Positions 46,817 through 58,846 of a stretch of 64,000 bases of DNA are shown here, piece after piece. Under the pieces are notes generated by a model that worked only from the letters and a program-made list of their open reading frames with translations, had not been told where the DNA came from and did not search any database. The position numbers and the translations under genes are program-made. This DNA comes from Polytrichum commune (taxonomy: Eukaryota; Streptophyta; Polytrichopsida; Polytrichales; Polytrichaceae): contig OX485807.1 in assembly GCA_950295325.1 (NCBI GenBank), positions 10,441,001 to 10,505,000 of the forward strand. Direction: 5' to 3'. Numbering within the stretch: the first letter of the stretch is position 1; the number at the start of each line of letters is the position of its first letter.

Positions 46817-47269
46817 TATTTCATGTCATTTTGTTCCCCCACCCTGCCCAAAACAAAAAGCATAGAAAACCAGAAACCTTGGTGATTCAAGGCGCCCACT
46901 TCCCACATCTGGAAGCATTTATTCCGACAGAAAGCTTGTGACACTGATGAGGAGGACTTTGCAGGGGGTTGTCCCCAGCGTCCTGACCGACCAACCGACC
47001 AACAAGGTTTGGGACTACCTTACCTATTATTGGTCCCGTCAAAAGTGAGGAAGTCTGCATGTGTCTAGGCCAGTCTTGAGTACCTTGAATATTCCTAATA
47101 TTGTGGGCCATGCTATTTTTTTTAGAGTCCACACTAATTCTCTTAATAAGAATTGATGCGAGGCACATTAAATTTCAACCCACGCCAAATTAATAGTAGA
47201 ATATGAGTGTTCTAACACAAACCTCATTGAAGCACCACCTAGTAAGCATGATATGGAACCTACAAGCAT

Positions 47270-48300
47270 TCATAAAAACAATAGACAATAAGCTTACAAA
47301 AGAATGAGTCAATTTTTTTACATATGTGGAAAAACGGACCTCCAACAATGAAATTTACCACAAACTTTCTAACCACTTCTAGAAAATCCCACAAACTATG
47401 GACGCACAAATCACACAACTCCTCAAATTTCGATTTGCCCAATACATGAGCAATCATAGGGAAAACTTATTATGGCCATGCACACTCACCAAACCTAACT
47501 GCACATTATGCCAAAATGATGATAAAGATACATGGCCACAACTACTCTCTCTATGCAACAATGTATTTCTCAGAGGCTTCAAAAATCACACAATGTCAAT
47601 GCCCACCAACTCACCAACCCACTAAAATCAAGTGTACACACTAGACATCTCATGCCCATTAACATTGGCAATCAACATGGCAACCACCAAGGCAACACCA
47701 TCTTGCAATGAATACTAAGTTGCACATGCAACACTACGCGATGTGAATTCCTTGCAAACTAAGACTGGATATTACATATATACAAGGCACTGCATAGCAT
47801 GCTAATATTCATTGCAACATGGCATGCTAATACCTACACTTGACCTAACCAAACCATTGAATACACCTTCACAGATGATATAATTATTGACCAAGCCATA
47901 CAAATGAACGAAGACAAATACAACCATTTAAAACACGCAATAAGAACACAAGACTGCAAAGTTAGACCCCTCATAGTTATCATCACAACATTAAGGGGAG
48001 ACGTACACACAAGCATAGAACTCCTTGAAAACCTACACATCCCCGCATCAATAATAAAAATATAAAACATTTCCACCAAATATGTCACATACCTTGTACT
48101 TAATAATAGAAAAGTTGACAATAAACAAGAGCGTGTACTCCCCTACTTTAAGGTAGGTAGTAAACTCCACCGTGCACCAAGGGGATTCTTGAGCAAGGTA
48201 GAGCCAACGGGCTCAAATTCACATCAGATTGCCCAATGTTGGTCTTTCATTTATTCTTTATGCTAACACGAGACGTGTGAAGGGGCATGAGGCGATGCAC
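47270..48300 (+). mobile_element. LINE (family A) 3' end
   Basis: A 5'-truncated copy. An open frame at 47398-47625 has MDAQITQLLKFRFAQYMSNH and CTLCQNDDKDTWPQL, the zinc-like block. Near 47930-48130 shifted frames give LLENLHIPASIIK and KYVTYLVLNNRKVDNKQ, the C-terminal end of the family. The tail after 48135 is the 3' UTR (AGGTAGAGCCAACGGGCTC). 5' truncation is normal for LINE insertion. Confidence 0.85.
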
Positions 48301-49273
48301 ATTCAAAGATGTTGATTTCAAAACAAAGTTTAGTGGGCCAAGGTACAAAAATGTTGACCTTAGCATGTGTCTAACCTTGAGGAGTTTAGTTTCAAGGTCG
48401 TCCCTTTTTACTTTCTTTCTTTATGGTTATGGGTGCAAGCACAATAAAGTGGACAACTCGTGATCCTTGCCTAGTGTTAAGTGAAAGTGATTCAAAATTG
48501 TACATTGACTTTGAATTTTGTGAAGAAAAAAATCATAGATATTTGAAAAAAAAATTGATATATAAAACCAAGCAATTTACGATGACAAAAAAAAATTCCA
48601 AGAAAATTCCACATATTTTAGAAGATGGTACAAGTGGTGTGTACAAGTAGGTGACGTTGAACCAAATAACTACTTACAATGTGTTTAAAATATGATAAAA
48701 TTACATTAAATTGAATTTTTTTTACAAACTCTTGTGATGATGCCCTCAAGTAGATAATGAATTTTAGGAATATGATAAATAAATTCAACTTCAAAATATT
48801 TAAGGTCACAAAATCTACGTCCAAAACCGATTTCAATCATTTGCTTTTGAGCACCACTTTTAATGATAAGTTTTGAGATTTCAACTTGATATTCTACATT
48901 TGAATATTTAACACAATAATAGACATCATCATGAAAGAATATCCAATCTAAACTACATTTTGCTACTACTTTTAGGCCTTTGACAAAAAAATGATGGTTT
49001 TAGGATACCAGAGTATTTTTTTGGTCCACTTGACCATGCTTGCACTCTTATAAATGTCCATTTTCAACTCTAATCATGAACGAAAGTTTTGAGCCTTACA
49101 AACTATCCATCGTCTTGGATCGGAGTTGCAAAGATACAATTCTACCCAATAAAAGAAGGACCAACTTTGACACCAAGCTCCTTGAGGTTAGGCATGGAGT
49201 TGACCATTGTTTGAAATGACCAACTAGCACGAGTTGTTGAACAATGGCAATAACGGGCGGGCATAGAGCAAGG
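48301..49273. other. Unannotated AT-rich stretch
   Basis: No gene, RNA or repeat recognised. Confidence 0.5.
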
Positions 49274-49675
49274 CCACATCAACCTCAATCCCGACCTTAA
49301 TTTTGACCTCACAATTTCAATTTCTCAAGATTAGATGGGTATAGGATGACATTTGGTATTGAGATAGGAGCCATTCTTACCGCAATAATTGGCTTGAAGA
49401 GTCCCCAGTAACCTCGATATAAAGTCCTTTATACAAGTTGCATAAGGTATTATCCAAGTTGCCTCAAATTTATTTAGGTTTTGAGGTCGGGTTGAAGTTT
49501 GGATGGGAGTGCCTTCAACCTCAACATTGGTGTCATCCAACACACATCTAATATTCAAATATGGATATGGAGGTTAGGATTGAGGTGAGAATGGATTCCT
49601 TTCCCAACTTACATTGTCATATGATAGTGAGGTATTGAGTTGAGATTGGGTTGGCTTTAAGGTCGGGATGGTCTT
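49274..49675. mobile_element. Candidate small transposon with 9-bp flanking repeats
   Basis: TAGAGCAAG flanks both sides (about 49265-49273 and 49676-49684). The inside ends carry inverted ATCCCGACCTTAA motifs. A Mutator-type MITE would fit, but the termini are imperfect. Confidence 0.35.
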
Positions 49676-49689
49676 AGAGCAAGCCCATT

Positions 49690-51945
49690 GATTTCAACAT
49701 ATGCATATGCATCATGGAAGAGAAAGTGGCCTCTGTCCGGGATGCAAATGCAAATGCATGTAATTGAGCCACCTATCATGCATTATGGAAACTTTAAAGG
49801 GTGCTTTAGATGGGGTCCATGGTCCAAAACATAATGACCAATTCGAAATAATTTGAGGCATAATGAATCCTTGAAGCATACCCTCCCTTGAACTTTACCT
49901 TCCCAAGTGGTGCTCCATAACATGAGCTCTCCTTTGAGCTTCATTTTTTGGTTTGGATCAATGGTGTTTCCCTCCAAAATGATGCCATGTAGGAGACACA
50001 TCACTTTGCCTCCTTGGTCTTAGACCCTCATTTAAAAGCCTTTTGTCCAGTTTACATCTCTATTTTCATCCGAATTTGATGTTTGCAGGAATGTCTCTTG
50101 CATTTACATTGTGAATGGAAATTGCAAATGCAAACGCATATGTAGAGTGAGTGAGCTAGCCCTTAGGATTTACAACATACTAAGGATTGCATCTTTACTT
50201 CATGCTCTCCCATGCACCATGACTAGTCACTCGCGGTACTGACCTTTGGGTGAGACATTTGTTACAAAGCATATTGAATTAGTGATTTGAGACATGTGAT
50301 TAGATTAGTTGTGTGGTCCTATAACAATGTATCATAGGTGATGAGTTTGGTGACTTTAGACATGTGCTTGTTTTTCTTTTGCACATGAAACATTTATTTT
50401 GACAGAAAGCTTTTTGGTTATTATTAAGGAAGGACTTGGCAGGGAGTTGCATGACCGACTGACCAACATGTTGTTGGGATGTCCCAACCAATGGGATGAT
50501 CACTACATGACTCTGCCACAAGGGGTACCTTATTAGACCTACACCAAAGAAGATTCCAAGTTCATAATTATTCTTTAAAATTCAATAGATTGATGACGTG
50601 TGGAGGAAGATCTCGCAGACATAAAACTGTGGAGCTTCCAAATGTACACATGGAAACATTGTCGAGTCAATTTTAAAATGTTTATGAATATAAATATATT
50701 ATATATTGGTCCCTTATCGCAACTTTATTCATTTGCACTTGTACCCTAGTTCTCTCATGCCAAAAGATACAACAAAAGGAAAACAAACAAAACAAACATC
50801 CATGCCATGACAAAAATATATATGCCATTGTCACATGGCTCAAGTGCGAATAAGAAGTCCTCTTGAAGAAGGTTGCTCTATATATTGTTTGCACACATCC
50901 GCCTTCCATTTCTCCCCCACGGTAAGGAAAGTGTGGAAAATGATCTCAAAAAGGCAAATTATTGACCACTTTTAAAAGCTTGGGATGGTGGTTGATTGAG
51001 TACATACATGAAACCTATAGTCACACTTAGGTGCATAAAAACTATATTAACCAAGTCATACTTCACGTCCTTTTAGCTTTTCAAAGAAATACTTGATGTC
51101 ATTTCATGCTAATGTGTTTTTCCAAAGACATTGCAATGAATTTGAGGGTTTATTTATGACAATCAATGAGACATAGAAGATAGACATGCTTTAAAAATCT
51201 CAAAGGTGGATTTATATTTGAAGATAATAATAATAATAATATATTTGCACCAATCCTAGGTAAAATCACAATTTATGTGTACTCAATAAATAATGTCAGA
51301 ATTGATCTTAGTTTTTCATTCAAGGGTTAAACGATAGTGCAATATATGAATTTTGTTTTGCGTTTTTGTTTTGTTTATGATGTGCTTTCAACAATTCAAT
51401 TATAATACAAAAATATTAAGATCTTGGAAATGATAAACATGTACATCGGTGGTATCAATTCTTTGGAGTCAAGTTGATGAATGTGAAAGATTTTGTACAT
51501 ATTTAGATGCTCGGCACCATTTGATGCATATATTCTACACACATTATGTACACCTTTTTCCTTTTAACGAATTTATCAATATTTTAAATAAAATAGTGAT
51601 TTTCATTATTTTAAATAAAAAAATAAGTAAATTACATGATGACCTTTGAGATGTACCTTTTACTTTCTAGGGAGTATATAAGTGCATCAAACATTTCATT
51701 ATGTGGGATATAAAAATGAACGTGGCATGTTAAATAGACTGTTCTTTGTGAGGTGCCAATTAAGTACTATAGAACCTACCAAGCGTTGCTCTAGATGCCA
51801 CCCAGTGATTGCAAGACATATAATGTGGGCCAATGCGCAATATATAGTGTGGGCCTGGGCCACACTAAATAAATTAGATGTTCAGTGTAGTGTGTTTTTG
51901 TTCAGTTAGTGTCTATTTGCCAGGAGTACTAAATAGTAAAAGGAA
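49690..51945. other. Unannotated AT-rich stretch
   Basis: No gene recognised. An AAT microsatellite lies at 51224-51243. Inverted GCATATG/CAAATGC patches at about 49695-49760 and 50090-50140 may be an eroded MITE. Confidence 0.4.
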
Positions 51946-51949
51946 GGGG

Positions 51950-53027
51950 GTTCGATGTCCCAACCGACCAACCAGGGTCGGGCAGTCGCGAGCAGGGCAC
52001 GTGGCGGGCGGTGAGAGGCGAACGGGGCCGGGCGCGGGCCGGACCGGTTCAATACGAAGCAAGGAGGGAGGCCGGGGTCCGGGGGGGGGAGGGCGAGAAA
52101 TAGGAGAGAGAGAGGAGAGAGGAGAGAGGAGAGAGGAGAAGAAAGACTCGCCTGGGCTGGACGAAACAAAGGAACAAAGAAGGAAAGAAAGAAAGAAGAG
52201 TTGCACTGTTATCGAGCTCCAAACGCCATAGCCGCGAGCCCCACGCCCCTAGCGCCCCGATCCAAACACTTCGCCATCTCCGCGTGCTCCGACACTCTTG
52301 TCAGACGCAGCGCCGTCCCGGATTTGGCAGGAAACCGTCCCGAGGACGCCCGATTTGCGTGCGAAATCTGTTGGGAGGAGCCTCGAATCAGGGGGGCAGG
52401 CAGGGGGCAAAAAGAAAAAGTAATCGTCGTCTATATGTGCTCGCCGGAGGTGGAGGAGGAGGGAAGAACATCATAAGAGGAGTGTGGCAGGGGAGCTTCT
52501 TGTTGATTATCATCAGGATCATCGGGAGTGTGATCGGAGCTTCACGTGAGAGGGGCTGTGTTTGAGAAAGAGAGTGGGGAAGAGTGAGTGAGTGAGTGAG
52601 TTGTGCGTGAAACCCTAACGTGTGAAGGAAGGGGAGGTTGAAACCCTTGTCCGCTGGAGAGCAGCGTGTGGTTGGAAGAGGCGACGGTGGCGAGGGGTGG
52701 GAGGCGGAAGCTTGTATCGACGGGGTTTTCAAGCTCTCTCTGCATGTGTGCCTGTATTGCTTTGAGTCACCCGCGGCGCTCCTTTGAAGCTTCACAACTG
52801 GAAGGCAATAATTTGCAGCGAAGGCAACGCCATCTATGGCGCCCACGGAACAACTCAAGGCCAGATCATGTGATTCATCTGGTGTGTGCTCATTCGGATC
52901 TTCGTAAAGCTCCTCTTCATCTGGATCTGCTCCCTGTGCTTTCCCTCACCTCTCTCTCTACACCCTACCCTACCCTGCCCTACCCTATTGATACGTCTTA
53001 CAATCCCTTCAAATTAGCGCAGAAAAA
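51950..53027 (+). promoter_or_regulatory. GC-rich promoter and 5' leader of the polyamine oxidase gene
   Basis: Composition switches abruptly from AT-rich to GC-rich and CpG-rich at about 51950. A GGAGAGA-type purine tract at 52095-52145 resembles plant promoter/5' UTR GA repeats. The leader has several upstream ATGs. A pyrimidine-rich tract (CTCTCTCTACACC followed by CCCTA repeats) ending in TTAGCGCAG at 53022 could be the acceptor of a leader intron just before the start codon. The transcription start cannot be placed. Confidence 0.55.
52836..52907 (+). promoter_or_regulatory. Upstream ORF (23 codons) and an ATG-TGA start-stop in the leader
   Basis: ATG at 52836 encodes MAPTEQLKARSCDSSGVCSF plus three residues before TAA. 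Inside it, in another frame, ATG at 52868 is followed at once by TGA. Both could lower translation of the main ORF if retained in the mature leader. A leader intron might remove them. Confidence 0.4.
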
Positions 53028-56000
53028 ATGTTCTCCCCAACTTCATCTTCCCATGTGGAGGACGATCCTGAAGAAGAACTGCCTCGCAGTGGCGGTTCTG
53101 GTGCGTTCAATCCACTATCTCAAAATTCTCCAATTCTACTACTCTATGGTTAAATGTCCTTCAATCCCCTTATGAAATTCGTTCGTGAAATCCTATTTCT
53201 CAGATCTGGCCCTACTATAAATGCCATTCGGTTTCATCATCGCAATTTGGAAGCATTTTGCAGATCGCCTGTAGAGATCTTCCTGCTGGAGCTTCTCATT
53301 TCGTCATTAATCTGTTCAGAAGCGTGCTCTGCTTTATTTTGGTCGTGCAGAGTTAGTTGACTGTGGCTATATAGTATATTTAGGACAGAAGTGCTCAGCT
53401 TCTTATTACGGCAATGTCGATGTGAGCCTATTGAGACCTCCTTGTGAAGCTAACATGGACGTTGCATATAGTAACGCTGTGCACTCCTGCTGCCACTATA
53501 TTAAATTCCTTTGCTTTTCTCGGACCTTACAGGAACCCAATTACTCTGCCTCGAATGGCGTGCAGTAAATCGGCTATGTTGTCAATCTTACTTGGTCTCA
53601 CCATTTGTGAGGTTTAAGATGATTAAATTAGCAACAGTCTACAGGGCAGAAACGGCTATTTTTTAGCCAATAGAAGCCTTATTAGCGTCCATATGGGGGA
53701 TGATGATGTTGTTCTTCAAACTACGAAGCTTAGGTTCTGTTATCATTTTTGCGGATGACGAGATCTGAATACAAGAGGTTGATTGCTTGATCTACCTCTT
53801 CAGCGTCTTCTTCACATAGATCTTGGATTTGGGCCACTGAGGTGTTTCAAGCGTTGTTGAGGCATCCAGTAATTCCTTTTTGCTAGAATAGGTACTGTGG
53901 TTGATTTTGAATCCGCTAGATAGACTCTTCCAACAATCTGTGGGGTTTTAGGAGCGCACAATTTCTCTTAAACTCTGGAGAACAGTATGAACTGAGTTAC
54001 CTAGTCTCACGCAGCAGTTTTTGGAAGGGTTCATGGGCATTCTGAATTTTCTTCAAAGTTCGCATTTTTTGCACTACATTCTTCTAGTCCTGGTGAAACG
54101 CATGCACTTCGGGTCTCTTTGTCGATCATTCCTTGTCTGCTCTATTCTTTCAGTACCATAAAGAGAGATGGTCGTTCTAGAACATACCTTTTCATTTTGG
54201 ATTTCTCCATTCGTTGAGATAACCTCAACTTGCGCAGTTTTTTGGGCAGTCCAGGGGGTTCTTCTAAGAGTTTTGTAGCAACAACTGTATGTTCCTCCGA
54301 ATTTGCAGAGAAATTCGGAGAAGTTGCTGAAGGAAAGTCTTCAGTTCGGAAGACTGTTATATTTTTTGCTTGCTCCTACTGGACTGTTCTTCCTTGTATT
54401 CCTTGACTTATTCTCTTCCTGTTCCATTTCGTTCTAAAGAAAAGATTCCGGTGAGAGCTTCTTTTACATCATCCTTTTTGATCATTTTCTGTAGTTCGTT
54501 ACTTGCTTTATACAGAGAGGTCATTCGCTTTGCAACCTAAACACAATATCCGGATTCTTCTAGTATATGTGAGATTTTTGTCAACTGTGTATTGCGTCTT
54601 TTAGCATCTTGTGCCTAACAAATGCCAAATGCCCTCTCAAGAAAAGCCCTTCATCCTCTCCATCTAAATTTGTCATATCTTGTGAGTAGGCTGTTGTCTA
54701 CAAATTCGAATTACTACCGAATCCGTGTGACTTCATGATCCGTGTGGCTTCATGATCCGTGTGGAGCTCTTTTGACCTTTGACATTATGTTGGCAGGTAC
54801 ATGTGGTGGGGTAAGAGTAGCACCGGCATCTTCTACTCCCACAGTGATTGTAATTGGTGCTGGCTTTGGAGGCTTAGCTGCTGCGCGGTTTCTTCACAAC
54901 TCAAATTTGAAGGTACAGGTTTCAAGATTAGATTTATATTCTGTTTTACGATTTGGTGTTTTCAGATTGCAGAGACACAGCATTATGTCCTTTAGGACAT
55001 CTTGCCTAGCATATTGGTACACAGCTTTCCATACTGTCAGCACTTAATCAAAGGGATTTTGATTGGATGATTTAGTATCTGTATATACACAGCTCAAAGG
55101 ATGTACTCTAAATGCTTGTTTGCTTCAGGTTGTTGTGTTGGAGTCACGTGACCGGATTGGGGGCCGTGTTTATACTGACTACTCTTTCGGGTTTCCTGTT
55201 GATATGGGGGCTTCATGGTAAATTACTTGCCATTTTAGTTTATGTTGAGAGATCTTGAGGAATTTGTAGCTTGTTATCTCTTTCTTTGTTTCTCTTTGTC
55301 CTCTCTAGTATTCAAAGAAATCAAGTTTGTGTATCTTACCTTGATTCAAATGGGGGTTGGACAGGCTGCATGGAGTATGCAAAGATAATCCCTTGGCTCC
55401 TGTGATTGGAAAGTTGAGGCTGCCTTTATACAGAACCTGTGGGGACAACTCAGTGCTCTATGATCATGACCTACAAAGGTATACCTCCTATTAGAATGTC
55501 TACACATCTATACTCATCTTCAACTTAGTCTTCTTCAGCAATATCACTATTGTCTCTGTTTAGAAGAATGTGTAGGATAGCAATTGGATGCAATTCTAAG
55601 TCAGTCCAGATCGAGAGGTTTGTTAGGTATGCAGGCAGGTAACAATTCTCATTACTTCCTTCTTCTTTACCATAGAGGTTTACAATAGCCATTGTAATTT
55701 TATATTTTTTATATTTTCGGTGTAAACTTAGACTTTTGGTTGAGGGGAATGTCTGAGATTCATGATAGACAAGTCCGAAGTGCTGAGTGGTCCTTCCACA
55801 GGGGTCAAGAGCAGGGAAATCCTGGTCCTACGTTTGATTACTACCTTCACTTCCATTCAAAGTTGACTGATTTCTGAGCAGATGGTAGTAGAGACTTGAA
55901 TACTTGCAGTGAGGTGTTGAGTTTTAATCTTGAGGACCTTAGTATCCCACCCACTGACCAGGGTCAGATTGTTGGCTAGCGGTACTAGTTTTTCGCCATG

Positions 56001-58846
56001 GGCTTGGCTCCAGGGAAACCCTACACACCGTTCTCCAATATCTGACCCCTGGTTTCTGGGTGCTGTGATTACTGAGCTAGTTATTATACCGGGTGGGTTG
56101 TTTAGGGGTATTGTTTAGAGGGCATGAAAGGGGCAGGTGTGTTGGTGACAAATTTAAACCACATAATGTGGCAAGGAGCGGGGCTGAGTAAACATACTTG
56201 GCCGACTAAATCCCCCCAGAGGTGATGTCACGTCTCCACCTGTTGCTCATCTCCCATGTGGAGCTGCTCCCTCACCGATCCCCCTCCCCTCCCCTTCTTT
56301 TTTCCTTCTCTTACCCACTTGCTGATAACGCTTTGTGGCGGTGTCATCAGAAGTGGCGAGTGTGAGGTTAGTGTAGGATCAGTGGATACGGTCTCTAGAG
56401 GAGAGACCTAAAGAAGAGGTGGTTGGAACTAGAAATGGAAGTGCTGTGGGAGTACAGAGATGAAGAGACTTGTCATTGTGCTCAGTCTATTTTTTATGGT
56501 ATTTTGCAGTTATGCACTGTTTGATATGGAGGGGAAGAAAGTTCCACAAACGTTGGTGACACAAGTTGGTGGGGTCTTTGAGAGCTTATTGGAAGAGGTA
56601 CGATTTGTCATTTGTGCACGTGCTATGCTTATCTGTTGTAAAACATCATATTGTGTGGGATGGAAGGAGTATGTTTGGTTGCATAAGAACTTATTACGTA
56701 AGTACTTACTATCTGATGTGATAAAATCTTGCTTGTTTGTCAAATTTCAGACCAAGAAGCTCAGGGATGAGCACACTGATGATATGTCAGTACTGAAGGC
56801 CTTTACCCTGGTTCTGGAGAGGAGACCTGATTTGAGGTTGGTTATTCATGGGATTCAAACTCTATCTCATACAGGCTGTTATCTTTTTCTCTTGGCAAGT
56901 AGTGGAATTCAGATGGATTTTGGTACATTCAGATTTGCAGTTTGGTGGTTTGAGAGATTTAATCCGTGTTTTGTTATGCATGGATCATCTTTATTCATAA
57001 GTGCAGGTGTTTTTGTGCAGGCAAGAAGGTATGGCTCATAAAGTTCTGCAATGGTACATGTGCCGCATGGAAGGCTGGTTTGCAGCTGATGCAGATAATA
57101 TATCTGTGCAGAGTTGGGATGAGGTACTGTGGCGACTCTTAGTTCTCTGGGTCCCTTCCAGTTCGTAGTTATTAAGACAAGTTTTTCAGTTGAGTCAGCT
57201 TGAAGATGGCTGTCTGATATGATATAATCTGCAATTTCCTCTTCATGATTGATGGACTGGTAAGCTGTTATGTTTTGATTTGTCTGACTTGGATTCTTCA
57301 TTGGTTTTATCTTACAGGAGGAGTTGCTCCAAGGTGGGCATGGTTTGATGGTGAGGGGCTATGAGCCTGTAATCAGGTCCCTTGCTGAGGGTCTCGATAT
57401 CCGACTCAATCACAGGTTAGTTCTCCTGACTGGTCAAATTCTGGTTGTGTGTAGCTTGTCTTTCAGCCGTAGGCTTGTCTGCTTGTCTTCTCATCTACCA
57501 ACCTGGATCATTAAGGGTATTTAAACAATTTGTGCAATAGATTTGAGCTGGAGTCATGTGCTGAAACTGCTTTTGTTGTTCAGAGTCGAGGAAGTGAGCC
57601 GATGCAGGGAAAAAAACAGGGTACGAGTCACCACAGTTGGAGGCAAGGTATTTGAAGCAGATGCTGTGGTTATTGCTGTGCCTCTGGGAGTACTGAAATC
57701 CAACTTTTTGCACTTTGAGCCAAGACTGCCTGAGTGGAAGGAGGAGGCCATTGCGGATTTGGGAGTGGGCAATGAAAACAAGATTGCTTTGTTTTTTGAG
57801 AAAGTGTGTTGGCCCAATGTGGAGTTTCTTGGGGTTGTTGCCCCAACTTCATATGGCTGTAGCTACTTTTTAAATTTGCACAAAGCAACTGGTCATCCTG
57901 TGTTGGTATATATGCCTGCAGGTACAGATTCTCCTCATATGCTAGAGATTGTTGGCTTCTTCACCACATTAATTGTACAGCTTTAGAGTTAAGTGTCTCT
58001 CTGTGTGTGCATACACTCGAGTACGCTCATTGTGCTTGCACATGATGCTAAATTCTGGGTTGATTTTGTGCAGGAAGTCTTGCCAATGACATCGAGAAGC
58101 TATCAAATGAGACAGCTGCCAATTTCGCTATCAGGCAATTGAAGCGGATCCTGCCCGATGCTGATGAACCGGTACGAACTTCAGAGTCATGGTGGATCCA
58201 GCCTTTGGAAAACCATGAAAGAAGTCATCAAGGCCTCTGCTTGTTAGCAACATTTGTTCAAATGATGAGTGCTCATTATTTTAACCATTAAGGCATTGCG
58301 AGAGACTGGAAATGGGTACATGTTATTGAATTGTGTGAGAACACTACAGCCAGTGTTGATTCTATTATTTAGGCAGGTGCTGGGCTTACTGCTAGGGTCC
58401 TTCTTTAGTTGACCAGATATTGTCCTAGGACCAAGTATGCTGTATACACAAAGAGGCTGTTGTGAAGATGATTCATTAGGCTCTGCTCTGCTCTGCTCTA
58501 CATTGAGTTAATACTCACTCTGAGTTTTGTAGTGCAGATTCAATACTTAGTATCGCGCTGGGGAACAGACCCGAGCTCCTTGGGCTGTTACAGCTATGAT
58601 GCAGTGGGGAAGCCCCATGATCTATATGAGCGGCTGCGGAAGCCAGTGGACAACATGTTCTGGGCTGGGGAGGCTACGAGTGAGAGGTTTCCTGGCACAG
58701 TACATGGTGCCTTTGCAACGGGTGTCATGGCAGGCAACGAGTGCCTCAAGAGATTTGCTGACAGGTGTCGGGATCTGGAGATGTTCCAGCCCGTCATGGC
58801 GAAGGAGGACGAGTTGGTGATGCCACTGCAAATCTCTCGCATGTGA
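53028..58846 (+). CDS. PAO: Peroxisomal polyamine oxidase (AtPAO2/3/4 type)
   Basis: FAD-dependent amine oxidase that oxidises spermine/spermidine with release of H2O2, in peroxisomes. Eleven coding exons with GT-AG introns, all in phase: 53028-53100, 54797-54912, 55129-55217, 55365-55478, 56510-56597, 56751-56836, 57021-57123, 57318-57415, 57584-57921, 58074-58171, 58538-58846; 503 aa, close to the plant length of about 490. FAD dinucleotide motif [15 protein letters not shown] at residues 41-55, then [17 protein letters not shown] and DMGASWLHG. The conserved active-site lysine is K322 ([10 protein letters not shown]), and the C-terminal FAD motif is MFWAGEA...TVHGAFATG. The last residues are SRM, a type 1 peroxisomal signal like AtPAO3/4. 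The start ATG at 53028 was chosen because its exon joins 54797 in phase; the ATG at 54787 lies in the acceptor. Introns 1 and 4 are long (1696 and 1031 bp). No break is seen. Confidence 0.93.

Noticed and set aside
51906-52206. Overlapping minus-strand frames rich in Ser/Pro/Leu
   Set aside because: Complement of the purine-rich polyamine oxidase promoter; low complexity, no motif.
52960-52990. CCCTA repeats as an interstitial telomere
   Set aside because: Only four short units of CCCTA rather than CCCTAAA; better explained as the pyrimidine tract of a leader intron.
54787-54789. ATG as start of the polyamine oxidase
   Set aside because: It lies within a splice acceptor (ATGTTGGCAG) and the exon at 53028-53100 joins position 54797 exactly in phase, giving a fuller N-terminus.
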